NCBI RefSeq assembly: GCF_023715145.1
Contig: NZ_JAMBNP010000012.1
Location: forward strand, 1 to 64,000
Source: Paenibacillus glycanilyticus
Lineage (GTDB): Bacteria > Bacillota > Bacilli > Paenibacillales > Paenibacillaceae
Length of the DNA stretch: 64,000 bases
Reading direction: 5' to 3'
How positions within the stretch are numbered: the stretch's first letter is position 1; every line of letters starts with the position of its first letter. Shown here one piece after another: positions 8,717-17,485 of this stretch. A program made the translations under genes and the position numbers. The notes beneath the pieces were generated by a model. That model saw nothing but the letters and a program-made list of their open reading frames with translations. It did no database searches and was not told the DNA's origin.

Positions 8717-9138
8717 TGCGTTATTTGTTAATGGTGAAGGCTACCGGCTTTACGGAGGCTGGCGTACAGACCGGCGAGGATTATAAGGAAGCTGTAACCG
8801 CCTACCGGAAGTCGCTGGCTAAGGCAGGCGCGCTGCTTGCCGCGGAGGAGCTGAGCCCAAGCTCGTCGGGAATGAGAGTAGCTTATTTATCCGGCGGCGC
8901 TGCACCGGAGGTTTGGCCGGGTCCTTTTCCAATTGAGCAGGGACTGATAGCGGGATTTACCTTAATTGACGTCAATACGGAAGAAGAGGCATTGCAATGG
9001 GCGCTTCGCATGCCGATTCCAACAGGCCAAGGTTCGTACGGCATAGAGCTGCGCCGGTTGGAGGATCCGGCGATTCATCCCCGTGATCCAAGGCAGTCAG
9101 CCATGGAGGCTGAACTGAAGAATGGTCTGCAATTGTAG
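8716..9138 (+). CDS. YCII-related protein, ECF42 partner 2
   Basis: 140 residues, a paralogue of the protein at 7017 (MRYLLMVKATGFTEAG, ALQWALRMPIPTGQGSYGIELRR). The signature DGPF is PGPF here. ATG 8716 overlaps the sigma-factor stop (TAATG) and follows GGAAGGAGGG inside that gene. Together with the upstream genes it forms a YCII-ECF42-YCII sandwich. Biochemical role not established. Confidence 0.88.
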   Translation: MRYLLMVKATGFTEAGVQTGEDYKEAVTAYRKSLAKAGALLAAEELSPSSSGMRVAYLSGGAAPEVWPGPFPIEQGLIAGFTLIDVNTEEEALQWALRMPIPTGQGSYGIELRRLEDPAIHPRDPRQSAMEAELKNGLQL

Positions 9139-9225
9139 GCAGCCAACATGTCAGCTTACGGTTGAATAGGTAGTTATGGTAATATATAGCTGGCAATTAC
9201 TCTAATACAAGGAGTGTTGGAATTT

Positions 9226-9600
9226 ATGATTAATCAACTTGGACAAGTTATGCTGTACGTGAATGATCAGGAGAAAGCCAAAGAGTTTTGGACCGAGAAA
9301 GCGGGATTTAAAGTGGTGGCTGAGGAAGAAGCCATGGGCGAGAAATGGATTGAGCTTGCTCCTGTTGGTGCTCAAACCTCGATTATTCTCCATAATAAAG
9401 AAGTAGTTGCCAAGATGTCTCCAATGGTCAATCTCGGAACTCCATCGCTCATGTTCTTCTCGGATAAGCTGGATGAGCTCTACAGCGAATTCAAGAATAA
9501 AGGCGTTACCGTGGGAGAGCTTGTTGAGCTGCCGTTCGGCCGGGTGTTTAACTTCGCCGATTATGAAGACAATTATTTCGCGATAATGGAGAGAAAATAA
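9226..9600 (+). CDS. VOC-superfamily (glyoxalase-like) protein
   Basis: 124 residues from ATG 9226. One VOC module: QLGQVMLYVNDQEKAKEFWTEK at the start and FGRVFNFADYEDNYFAIMER at the end, which carries the usual C-terminal metal-side residues. Small single-domain members act as dimers, often as lyases or resistance proteins; the substrate here is unknown. AAGGAG at 9209-9214 is 11 bases before the ATG. It may ride on the ECF42 transcript (88 bp gap). Confidence 0.88.
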   Translation: MINQLGQVMLYVNDQEKAKEFWTEKAGFKVVAEEEAMGEKWIELAPVGAQTSIILHNKEVVAKMSPMVNLGTPSLMFFSDKLDELYSEFKNKGVTVGELVELPFGRVFNFADYEDNYFAIMERK

Positions 9601-9612
9601 TTTGCGACCAAT

Positions 9613-9655
9613 AAGCCTTGATGATCTTCTGATCATCAGGGCTTTTTATTTTTCC
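9613..9655 (+). terminator. Terminator after the VOC gene
   Basis: AAGCCTTGATGATC pairs with GATCATCAGGGCTT across a TTCT loop (one G-T wobble), followed by a T-rich tail. It ends the ECF42/VOC cluster. Confidence 0.85.
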
Positions 9656-9701
9656 TTAATATGACTAGCATGGCGACCTGGCCTTCGCCCGGTCGGCAGG
9701 G

Positions 9702-9773
9702 ATGCAAAGATATACCCTGTTAAAGGCGCTCGAGCGTCAGCGGAAGAAAGAGATCCGCGCGAGTTATTTTTAA
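9702..9773 (+). CDS. Possible 23-residue peptide ORF
   Basis: ATG 9702 opens a short frame MQRYTLLKALERQRKKEIRA ending with SYF and TAA. It is basic, preceded by GGCAGGG, and followed directly by a terminator hairpin. Codon use is plausible but the frame is too short to be convincing. It may be a decayed gene end. Confidence 0.2.
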   Translation: MQRYTLLKALERQRKKEIRASYF

Positions 9774-9775
9774 GC

Positions 9776-9801
9776 AGGCAGCCATTAGGCTGTCTTTTTT
9801 G
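9776..9801 (+). terminator. Terminator upstream of the germination operon
   Basis: GGCAGCC pairs with GGCTGTC over ATTA and is followed by TTTTTT. It would stop any transcript entering from the left before the ger operon. Confidence 0.65.
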
Positions 9802-9906
9802 TTAGCTCCGCACCTTCTAACGGATATCTAAGCCCGAAGTTTAACGACCCTCACCGGATGGTCATAATGGGAAGGATAGACATTTATCCGGGAGGAAGGC
9901 TCGCTT

Positions 9907-11445
9907 ATGCATCGGCAAAAACGTTCTGGCACCAATGACAATCAAATGCTGCCCGAGTACGCCAACGTTCCTATAGATCCTTTGGTTGAAAATAATTTAT
10001 TGCGCCTGAAGCGCGATATGGGCGGCAGCGATGACCTGATCATGAGGCAAATCCATAACACCGGGATTCGCGAGGCGGCAGCGGCGGTTGTCTATATCGA
10101 TGGATTATGTAACGCGACGGCTATTAATCAATACATATTTGATGTGCTGGACTATTCCTTGCCTCAATTTAGGGAGGATACGTCTACGCTTGATGCAGGG
10201 GCGCTAGCCAAAAAGCTGTTAAACGGAATGGGGCCCGTCCGAACCGTGTCCGAGCTGGGCTCCCTCTATAAAAATCTGCTCTCGGGCGAAGCGATTATAT
10301 TGATTCGCGGGCAAAAGCATGCTTACAGCGCGGATATCCGGGAATGGAAGGGCCGGGACGTTACGGAATCGACGAACCAGACATCCGTAAGGGGGCCGCG
10401 GGAAAGCTTTACCGAAACGCTTCGCACCAATACGTCGCTGATCCGGCGGAAAATCAAAGACCCCCGGCTCTGGCTTGAAACGGTCACCCTAGGCGATCTC
10501 ACCAAAACGGACGTGACCATTATGTACATTAAGGGGCTGGCAAAGCCAGCTGTCCTGCAAATGGTACGAGACCGCCTGAGTAAAATCCAGATCGACGGTA
10601 TCCTCGACAGCGGATATATTGAGGAATTGATTGAGGATGGCAAATGGTCGCTTTTCCCTACGGTATTTAATACCGAGCTGCCGGATAATGTGGCCGGACA
10701 GCTGCTGGAAGGGAGGGTGGCCATTCTGGTCGAAGGTACGCCTAACGTCCTTATTGCTCCAACCCAGCTCGTTACCTTTTTCCAGTCGCCGGAGGACTAT
10801 TACCAGCGTTACTTCTATGCGAGTTTATTGCGCGCTCTGAGATTCGTAAGCGTCTTTATCTCGCTGTTTTTCCCGTCTCTTTATATTGCGATTACGACCT
10901 TTCACCGGGATATGCTGCCGGCATCCCTGCTGATCTCTTTGGCCGCGCAGCGGGAGGGAGTACCGTTTCCGGCTTTTTTCGAGGCGATGATTATGGAGAT
11001 TACCTTCGAGATTTTGCGGGAAGCCGGCTTGCGCATGCCGCGAGCGATCGGTCAGGCGGTGTCCGTAGTAGGTACCCTTGTAATTGGTCAGGCAGCGGTA
11101 GAAGCGGGAATTGTCTCCGCGGCGATGGTTATTGTGGTATCCATTACCGCGATTTCGACGTTTACGCTTCCAGCCTACAGCATGTCGATCCCGGTGCGTA
11201 TTCTTCGCTTTGGCTTCATGGGGGTTGCGGCAAGCTTTGGCCTGTTTGGGATCATTATGGGCTTCTTTGTGCTTATGCTCCATCTGTGTGCTCTGCGTTC
11301 CTTTGGCGAACCGTTTATGTCTCCGCTCTCGCCATTTGTCAAAACAAACATGCAGGACGCCTTATTCCGTCTGCCAAGATGGCTTGCGTTCAAACGGCCG
11401 GATACCTCGCTTGAAGCCGACTCAAGCAGAATCCGCAAAAATTAA
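9907..11445 (+). CDS. GerA-type spore germination protein, A subunit
   Basis: 512 residues. N-terminal hydrophilic domain (about 1-290) with DDLIMRQIH, YIDGLC, ILIRGQKHAYSADIREWKGRDVTE and IRGPRESFTE-like sequence, typical of GerAA/GerKA. Four to five membrane helices follow at about 300-470. A-subunits sit in the inner spore membrane and, with B and C subunits, form the nutrient-gated germinant receptor channel. GGGAGGAAGG precedes the ATG. First gene of an A-C-D-B operon. Confidence 0.95.
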   Translation: MHRQKRSGTNDNQMLPEYANVPIDPLVENNLLRLKRDMGGSDDLIMRQIHNTGIREAAAAVVYIDGLCNATAINQYIFDVLDYSLPQFREDTSTLDAGALAKKLLNGMGPVRTVSELGSLYKNLLSGEAIILIRGQKHAYSADIREWKGRDVTESTNQTSVRGPRESFTETLRTNTSLIRRKIKDPRLWLETVTLGDLTKTDVTIMYIKGLAKPAVLQMVRDRLSKIQIDGILDSGYIEELIEDGKWSLFPTVFNTELPDNVAGQLLEGRVAILVEGTPNVLIAPTQLVTFFQSPEDYYQRYFYASLLRALRFVSVFISLFFPSLYIAITTFHRDMLPASLLISLAAQREGVPFPAFFEAMIMEITFEILREAGLRMPRAIGQAVSVVGTLVIGQAAVEAGIVSAAMVIVVSITAISTFTLPAYSMSIPVRILRFGFMGVAASFGLFGIIMGFFVLMLHLCALRSFGEPFMSPLSPFVKTNMQDALFRLPRWLAFKRPDTSLEADSSRIRKN

Positions 11446-11457
11446 GGAGGCATTAAC

Positions 11458-12639
11458 ATGCTCTACAAATTTGCTGTTTCAATGTTGTGCCTTCTCTTGC
11501 TGACGGGCTGCTGGAGCAGACGGGAATTAAACGAGCTTCTGATTGTTCTCGGGATGGGGATTGATTGGGAGGATGGACATTACCTTGTCTCTTACCAGGT
11601 TGTAAACCCAAGCGAGATCTCCAATCAGCAGAAAAGAGGAGACCGTCCGCCGAGCACTCTTTTTCAGGGAAGAGGAAGAACGTTGTTTGAGGCGGCCAGA
11701 TCGGTTACCACCGAGGCACCGCGCAAGGTGTATCTTGGACATTTGCAAATTTACGTTATCGGCGAGGAAGCGGCAAGAAGAGGCATCAACGAGTTAATAG
11801 ACGTTTCCGCCCGCGATAACGAAACGCGAATGGACTTTAATATTATCATCGCAAAAGGAACCAAAGCGGAGAACGTTCTAAAGCTGTATACACCGGTGGA
11901 GAAGCTGCCGAGCTACAGCATGCAGCAGTCGCTGCAGACCTCCGAGAAGAACTGGGCGCCAACCATTGCCGTGACGCTGGATGAGGCCTTAACCAACCTC
12001 TCTTCGCAAGGAAGCGAGCTGGCTTTGACCGGTATACGGGTCATTGGCAGCCCGGAAATAGGAGAAACCAAGCAAAATGTAGAGAAATTTTTGCCGCCGA
12101 GCCGATTCCGCTATTCGGGTATTGCGGCATTCAAGGGCGATAAGCTCATTGGCTGGCTGAATGAAAGGGAGAGCAGGGGCTATACCGATATTACGAATAA
12201 TCTGGATAGTACTACGATCGCTATACCATGCGGGGAACAGCGATATTTAGGAGTAGAAGTGACCTCATCCAATTCCAAAATCAAAACAAAGGTTGTTAAC
12301 GGTAAGCCGGAGGTCGAGGTAGCCATCCGAACGGAAGCAAACATTGTCGAGAGGTCGTGTACGGACGTTGACTTATCCAAACCGGAGACGATCAAGGAAT
12401 TAGAGGCTAAGACGAAGCAAAGCGTTCAAACCAATGTTGAAGATGCCGTTTCACGGGCCAAGGAGATGAAGTCGGATATATTTGGCTTTGGTACTCAGAT
12501 GGAGAAGGATCATCCAGCCTTTTGGAACCAGGTCAAGGATAAATGGCGCGATGAATACTTTCCGAAGATCAAGGTGAATTACAAGATCCAAATCTTTATC
12601 CGGGATACCGGTACAACCATGAATAGCACGATTAAATAA
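11458..12639 (+). CDS. Ger(x)C-family germination lipoprotein, C subunit
   Basis: 393 residues. The signal peptide ends in lipobox LTGC (Cys 18), so the protein is lipid-anchored on the outer side of the inner spore membrane. GerC hallmarks: CWSRRELNELLIVLGMGIDW, GRGRTLFEAARSVTTEAPRKVYLGHLQI, and a C-terminal domain with VNYKIQIFIRDTGT. AGGAGG precedes the ATG, 12 bp after the A-subunit stop. Essential partner of the A and B subunits in known receptors. Confidence 0.95.
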   Translation: MLYKFAVSMLCLLLLTGCWSRRELNELLIVLGMGIDWEDGHYLVSYQVVNPSEISNQQKRGDRPPSTLFQGRGRTLFEAARSVTTEAPRKVYLGHLQIYVIGEEAARRGINELIDVSARDNETRMDFNIIIAKGTKAENVLKLYTPVEKLPSYSMQQSLQTSEKNWAPTIAVTLDEALTNLSSQGSELALTGIRVIGSPEIGETKQNVEKFLPPSRFRYSGIAAFKGDKLIGWLNERESRGYTDITNNLDSTTIAIPCGEQRYLGVEVTSSNSKIKTKVVNGKPEVEVAIRTEANIVERSCTDVDLSKPETIKELEAKTKQSVQTNVEDAVSRAKEMKSDIFGFGTQMEKDHPAFWNQVKDKWRDEYFPKIKVNYKIQIFIRDTGTTMNSTIK

Positions 12640-12659
12640 GGAGAGGAGAGCGGCAAAAG

Positions 12660-12884
12660 ATGGCATCCGTATTTGCTGTTCTGGCTTTGGCGGCAGCTAC
12701 TTTTTGGCTGGAAGCGCCTGCGCTAATCCGACAGAAGCAATTCCGCGAGCTAGTTATTTTCCTTGTCCTTCTCTTGGCAGGAAGTGCATTGTATAGTGCT
12801 TTGATGCTTCAAGTCAAGCTCCCTAATCCTTTTATGTTCATCAAATGGATGTATGCATGGACAGGGGGGACAAGCACCATGTAG
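12660..12884 (+). CDS. Small two-helix membrane protein of the germination operon (D-type subunit)
   Basis: 74 residues with two transmembrane helices (about 2-20 and 30-52) and a short aromatic tail (FIKWMYAWTGG). Small 2-TM D-proteins encoded inside ger operons of Bacillus modulate receptor function; the length, topology and position between the C and B genes fit that class. GGAGAGGAG precedes the ATG. Confidence 0.8.
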   Translation: MASVFAVLALAAATFWLEAPALIRQKQFRELVIFLVLLLAGSALYSALMLQVKLPNPFMFIKWMYAWTGGTSTM

Positions 12885-12905
12885 AGGGAAAGGGGGAGGT
12901 CAGGT

Positions 12906-14054
12906 ATGTCTATATATAAGAATAGTAAAATATCGGTCAGACAGTTTTGCATCCTCATTATGATTGGAACGGTTGGAGACTCCATTCTCGTTATGCCGAC
13001 GATTACAGCGGTTTCCTCCAAACAGGATGCCTGGCTCTCCATGCTGCTTGCCTTTATTGGGGGACTTATAACGGGCGGATTATTCGCAGCCATTGCCAAT
13101 AAGCTTCAGCGAGTAAGCTTATATGAAGCCATCCGCCAAAGGCTGGGAGTATGGTTTGGCGGCTTCTTTTTTCTTCTTTTTCTGTTTGCTTCGTTTATGT
13201 GTTGTTTGACCTTGCTCAGCGAGATGATCCAATTTATGACGACGCAGTTGATGCCCGAGACTCCGGTTACGGCGATCATTATATTTTTTGCAGCGGTCAT
13301 TATTATTGCTTACCGGTATGGCATTGAATCTTATGCGAGAATGGGAGAGCTGCTGTTCCCCGTCTTTATGGGACTGTTTGTCATGCTTGTTGTCTTTCTT
13401 CTGCCGCAGGTGGATTGGCCCAATGTTCAGCCGATAATGGCCAAAGGGTTTTTCTCGATTATCTCGGGGGCATATCCTGCCTACTGTACAGGCTTCGTTG
13501 AGATGGCCGTGCTGCTCATGCTAGTACCGTACGTTACGGGTAAAGGCAAGCTGACGAAGCCGATTCTGACGGGCTTTACAGTAGGAGGCATGGTCTTGTT
13601 CCTGGTGGTTCTACTCAGTGTTCTTGTGCTTGGGCCAAGCTTGATGGAGACGAAATATTACCCGACCTTTGTGCTTGCCCAGAAAATTATGATTGGCCAT
13701 TTTTTCGAGCGGATTGAAGCCGTAATGGCCTTCCTGTGGGTTATTACCGTGTTCTATAAAACCCTGCTTCATTTCTTCACCATTACGACAGGGCTGGCGC
13801 AGGTGTTTCAATTGAAAGAGAGCAAGATGCTGACCATTCCCCTTGGCATGATTTTGCTGGTTGGCACGGTTGTTGGCACGCCAAACATCGTGGTTTACAA
13901 TGTAATTCTAATTGAATATTATCCGTGGTTTGACATCACCTTTTTCCTTGCGCTGCCGATCGTTTTTCTGATTCTCCTGCTTGCGATCAAGAAAAAACAG
14001 CAGAAGACGCAACAGCCGCCGCAACAACAACCGCAGCAGCCACAGCAGAATTAG
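12906..14054 (+). CDS. GerB-family germination permease, B subunit
   Basis: 382 residues with about ten membrane helices in an APC/LeuT-like fold. ISVRQFCILIMIGTVGDSILVMP is the conserved start and MGELLFPVFMGLFVMLV the middle helix. B-subunits bind the germinant. The end is unusual: a hydrophilic Gln/Pro tail of about 17 residues (QQPPQQQPQQPQQN) follows the last helix. GGGGGAGG precedes the ATG. Last gene of the operon; no clear terminator follows. Confidence 0.95.
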   Translation: MSIYKNSKISVRQFCILIMIGTVGDSILVMPTITAVSSKQDAWLSMLLAFIGGLITGGLFAAIANKLQRVSLYEAIRQRLGVWFGGFFFLLFLFASFMCCLTLLSEMIQFMTTQLMPETPVTAIIIFFAAVIIIAYRYGIESYARMGELLFPVFMGLFVMLVVFLLPQVDWPNVQPIMAKGFFSIISGAYPAYCTGFVEMAVLLMLVPYVTGKGKLTKPILTGFTVGGMVLFLVVLLSVLVLGPSLMETKYYPTFVLAQKIMIGHFFERIEAVMAFLWVITVFYKTLLHFFTITTGLAQVFQLKESKMLTIPLGMILLVGTVVGTPNIVVYNVILIEYYPWFDITFFLALPIVFLILLLAIKKKQQKTQQPPQQQPQQPQQN

Positions 14055-14118
14055 GCGGATTTTTTACAAAAAACGCTTGTTACCGATGCGGGAGCATGTT
14101 AATATGGGTCTATAAGTA

Positions 14119-14140
14119 ATAAAACATGAAATATGAAATA
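14119..14140 (+). promoter_or_regulatory. Candidate NrtR site upstream of nrtR
   Basis: AAAACATGAAAT (14121-14132) followed by a second ATGAAAT (14133-14139). The first word recurs exactly in the palindrome before pncA. Autoregulation by NrtR is an inference from this shared word. Confidence 0.45.
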
Positions 14141-14157
14141 TTATTGAGGTGACTCGA

Positions 14158-14949
14158 ATGGCCCGCTACAATTCCGAAGAAGAAGTTCTCGCCCATTACG
14201 ATCCGAAGAAATACCGGACGCCGGATGGCTATACAAGCGATATTGCCGTATTTACGATCATCAGCGAGCCAATCGCGCCAAACAAACCGCCGAAGCGGAC
14301 GTTAAAGCTGATGCTGATCCGCCGGTCGCGGCTGGATGGGCAAGGGAATCCGAATATCGAAGGCGGCAAATGGGCGCTGCCGGGCGGCTTTATTGATCCC
14401 GAGGAGATAGCCTACGAAGCGGCGAAGCGAGAGCTTTCCGAGGAGACCGGGGTAGAGGGCATTCATATCCAGCATTACGGCGTCTATGATAAGCTGGGCC
14501 GGGATAAGCGGGGATGGATTATATCGAATGCCCACTACGCCATTGTGCCGGAGGATTATCTCGGCAAGCGCAAAGCCGCGGATGATGCCGAGGATGTGGA
14601 GCTCTTTACCATTGATGAAATCAAGGAGCTGGAGCTTGCCTTTGATCATCGCCAAGTAATCGCCGATGCGTATGAGATTATCCGCAGACATATGCTGCTT
14701 TCGACCGTCGCACGGAACTTCCTGCCGCAGGAATTTACATTAAGCGAGCTGCAAAGCGTGCTGCTGACCGTAACGGACAGCCCGAAGGTGGCCAAATATT
14801 CCACGTTCCGCAACCGTGCCGAGAGGCTTCCTTTCATCGAAGTGGTGAAGACGGACGGGGAAACCAAAACGACATCAAGAAACTCCAAGCGGCCATCGAT
14901 TTTGTACCGTTTCAAAGAGGGAGAGCCTCTGGAGTCCATCTACTTCTAA
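14158..14949 (+). CDS. nrtR: NrtR-like Nudix regulator of NAD metabolism
   Basis: 263 residues. An N-terminal Nudix domain (about 25-160) carries a complete Nudix box, G77x5E83x7RE(91-92)LxEE(95-96)xG98. A C-terminal winged-helix region (about 165-263) includes FTLSELQSVLLTV and SKRPSILYRFKEG. This architecture is that of NrtR regulators, which sense ADP-ribose or related NAD compounds and repress NAD genes. In many NrtR proteins the Nudix box is degenerate; here it is intact, so hydrolase activity is possible. ATG 14158 has GAGG 8 bases upstream. The NAD salvage genes follow directly. Confidence 0.88.
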   Translation: MARYNSEEEVLAHYDPKKYRTPDGYTSDIAVFTIISEPIAPNKPPKRTLKLMLIRRSRLDGQGNPNIEGGKWALPGGFIDPEEIAYEAAKRELSEETGVEGIHIQHYGVYDKLGRDKRGWIISNAHYAIVPEDYLGKRKAADDAEDVELFTIDEIKELELAFDHRQVIADAYEIIRRHMLLSTVARNFLPQEFTLSELQSVLLTVTDSPKVAKYSTFRNRAERLPFIEVVKTDGETKTTSRNSKRPSILYRFKEGEPLESIYF

Positions 14950-14978
14950 GGTATTGTCACAATACCTGTTCTTTTTAT
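14949..14978 (+). terminator. Terminator after nrtR
   Basis: AGGTATTG and CAATACCT form an 8-9 bp stem starting inside the stop codon, followed by GTTCTTTTT. It separates nrtR from the pncA operon. Confidence 0.75.
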
Positions 14979-14985
14979 AAAAAAT

Positions 14986-15004
14986 ATTTCATAAAACATG
15001 AAAT
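14986..15004 (+). promoter_or_regulatory. Candidate NrtR operator before pncA
   Basis: A perfect inverted repeat ATTTCAT-AAAAC-ATGAAAT, 25 bp before the pncA start. The right part (AAAACATGAAAT) also occurs before nrtR. Inferred to be the operator of the adjacent regulator. Confidence 0.6.
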
Positions 15005-15029
15005 AAGGAATATAAGGAGAGATTTATCT

Positions 15030-15959
15030 ATGACAGCGAAAAATGAACGGCTAAATACTCCGTTTGATTATCTGTTCCACATGCTGGAGATTGGCGGTAA
15101 AAGCAGCGTTACCATGAACGAAGTGCTGGCCGAAGCAGCGAAGGAGAAGCTTCCGCCCGCGGAAGCAGACGAAGAGCGTATTCTGCTTCTTGTCATCGAT
15201 CAGCAGAACAGCTTCATCGAAGGAGGGGATTTGGGGGTTCCCGGTTCGGTGCAGGATACAGCCCGGCTTGGAAAATTTATGTACGAAAATTTGCATAAAA
15301 TCACACAAGTCGCGCTCACCAAAGACGTCCATACCCCGCTGCAAATTTTCCATCCTTGCTGGTGGGTCGACCGGAACGGTCGGCATCCCGTGCCCGTGGA
15401 GACGGTCATTACAGTAGAGTCCGTGATGAATGGCGAATGGACGCCGGTCTTCTCGCCGGCGAGGAGCCTTGCCTATCTTCATGAGCTGAAGTCGGGAGGA
15501 AAAAGGGAGCTCAGAATCTGGCCGTATCACTGCCTGGAAGGGACAAACGGCGTAGAATTCGAAAGCCAGTTTATGAATCTGGTTTACTTCCATACCGTAT
15601 CGAGAAGAAGCACGCCGGTTATTTTGGAGAAAGGGCAGGATCCGCTTAGCGAAATGTATGGCGCGTTCTACCGGGAGGATGGCGTGGCCAGCGACGCAAA
15701 CCGCGCTTTCCTGGACAGCCTGCTGGATTACAGCAAAATTTATATCGCGGGTCAGGCACTCTCGCATTGCGTGCTCGATACGCTGAAGCATATTTTGGAG
15801 CATCATGCGGATAATCGAGCGTTTACGGAAAGCATTCTTCTGCTTAAGGATTGTTCGAGCCCAATTCCGGGAACGGAAGCATTAACGGATGCGGCCATGG
15901 AGGAGATCGTTCAACGATACGGCATTCAGCTTGTGACGGCGGAGGGCCTTGCAATATAA
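15030..15959 (+). CDS. pncA: Isochorismatase-family nicotinamidase-like hydrolase
   Basis: 309 residues. The cysteine-hydrolase triad is visible: Asp 57 (LLVIDQQNSF), Lys 201 (VILEKGQ) and Cys 247 (ALSHCVLD). Metal-side residues lie in TKDVHTPLQIFHP. Nicotinamidase turns nicotinamide into nicotinate. Position before pncB, nadD and nadE supports this role. The protein is about 100 residues longer than classical PncA, with an N-terminal 45-residue extension and a longer middle part. AAGGAGAG precedes the ATG. Confidence 0.85.
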   Translation: MTAKNERLNTPFDYLFHMLEIGGKSSVTMNEVLAEAAKEKLPPAEADEERILLLVIDQQNSFIEGGDLGVPGSVQDTARLGKFMYENLHKITQVALTKDVHTPLQIFHPCWWVDRNGRHPVPVETVITVESVMNGEWTPVFSPARSLAYLHELKSGGKRELRIWPYHCLEGTNGVEFESQFMNLVYFHTVSRRSTPVILEKGQDPLSEMYGAFYREDGVASDANRAFLDSLLDYSKIYIAGQALSHCVLDTLKHILEHHADNRAFTESILLLKDCSSPIPGTEALTDAAMEEIVQRYGIQLVTAEGLAI

Positions 15960-15979
15960 GCATACGGAGGTTAGGGGAG

Positions 15980-17485
15980 ATGGACAGCATGGAGCAAATG
16001 ACGAAGATTTATGCGGATGACAGCCTTGCGCTGCATACGGACTTATATCAGGTGAATATGGTGGAGACTTATTGGGCCGAAGGGATAAGCGAGCGGAGAG
16101 CGGTATTCGAACTCTTTTTCCGCAAGCTGCCTTTCGGGAACGGCTATGCGATATTCGCGGGCTTGGAGCGGGTAATTGAGTATGTGCAAGGCTTCGGGTT
16201 TACCGCATCGGATCTGGCGTATTTGAAGGATGAGCTGGGTTATGAAGAGGATTACCTGGACTACCTTGGGAAGCTTCGCTTCAACGGGACAATTACCGCC
16301 ATGCGCGAAGGTGAGCTTGTCTTCGGCAATGAAGCGATTCTCCGGGTAGAAGGCACGCTGGCGGAAGCCCAGTTAATCGAAACGGCGCTGCTGAACATCG
16401 TGAACTACCAGACGCTTATCGCGACAAAGGCTTCGAGAATCCGCAATGTTGTTGGGGAGGACGCGCCGCTGCTCGAGTTCGGCACGCGTCGTGCCCAGGA
16501 GATGGACGCTGCGCTGTGGGGCTCGCGGGCTGCGATTATCGGGGGCTGCGACGCGACCTCGAACGTGCGCTGCGGCAAACGGTTTGGCGCGAAGGTATCG
16601 GGTACGCATGCCCATGCGATGGTTCAGGCGATGCTGGATGAATACGAAGCATTCCTGCGTTATGCCAAACGACAAAAGCAGATGAACCGCAAATGCGTCT
16701 TCCTCATCGATACGTACGACACGCTCAAATCGGGCATTCATAACGCTATTCGAGTGGTGAAGGAGCTTGGCATTAAAGACTTGTTCGAAGGGGTTCGGCT
16801 GGACTCGGGCGATCTTGCTTATCTGTCGAAGGAGGTCCGGAAGCTGCTGGATAAAGCGGGCTTTAAGCAGACAAGGATTTACGCTTCGAATGATCTTGAT
16901 GAATACACGATTCTGAACCTGAAGGCGCAGGGAGCGGTCATCGATGCATGGGGAATCGGCACAAAGCTGATTACGGCGTATGATCAGCCGGCTTTAGGCG
17001 CAGTCTATAAAATTGTGGCGATAGAAGACGAAACAGGAAATATGGTCGATACCATTAAGATTTCGGGCAATCCCGAGAAGGTCACGACGCCGGGGATGAA
17101 GAAGCTGTACCGGATCATTAATCTGGCGAATCATCGCTCGGAGGGCGATTATATTGCGCTGGAAGAGGAGAAGCCGCAGGAGGAAGGGCGTCTCAAGATG
17201 TTCCATCCGGTGTACACCTACATCAGCAAATTCGTAACGAATTACGAGGCGCGGGAGCTTCATGCGGATATTTTCGCAAACGGAAAATTGGTGTACGAGT
17301 TGCCCCGCCTGTATGAGGTGCAGGCCTTTGCGAAGGCGAATCTGGAGCTGCTCTGGGACGAATACAAGCGGAATCAGAACCCGGAGGCTTATCCGGTAGA
17401 CTTAAGCCAGCGCTGCTGGGATAACAAGATGAATCTCATCCATGCGATGAAGGAGAAAGCGGAAGGAGTGGCCAAACAGACATGA
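15980..17485 (+). CDS. pncB: Nicotinate phosphoribosyltransferase
   Basis: 501 residues. Converts nicotinate and PRPP to nicotinate mononucleotide with ATP. LHTDLYQVNM near the start, RRAQEMDAALWGSRAAIIGG (phosphate/PRPP region) and GTHAHAMVQA (loop with the phosphorylatable His) are diagnostic. VRLDSGDLAYLSK is the other conserved strand. I start at ATG 15980, with GGAGG nine bases upstream; the longer frame lies inside pncA. Its stop overlaps the nadD start (ATGA). Confidence 0.93.
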   Translation: MDSMEQMTKIYADDSLALHTDLYQVNMVETYWAEGISERRAVFELFFRKLPFGNGYAIFAGLERVIEYVQGFGFTASDLAYLKDELGYEEDYLDYLGKLRFNGTITAMREGELVFGNEAILRVEGTLAEAQLIETALLNIVNYQTLIATKASRIRNVVGEDAPLLEFGTRRAQEMDAALWGSRAAIIGGCDATSNVRCGKRFGAKVSGTHAHAMVQAMLDEYEAFLRYAKRQKQMNRKCVFLIDTYDTLKSGIHNAIRVVKELGIKDLFEGVRLDSGDLAYLSKEVRKLLDKAGFKQTRIYASNDLDEYTILNLKAQGAVIDAWGIGTKLITAYDQPALGAVYKIVAIEDETGNMVDTIKISGNPEKVTTPGMKKLYRIINLANHRSEGDYIALEEEKPQEEGRLKMFHPVYTYISKFVTNYEARELHADIFANGKLVYELPRLYEVQAFAKANLELLWDEYKRNQNPEAYPVDLSQRCWDNKMNLIHAMKEKAEGVAKQT

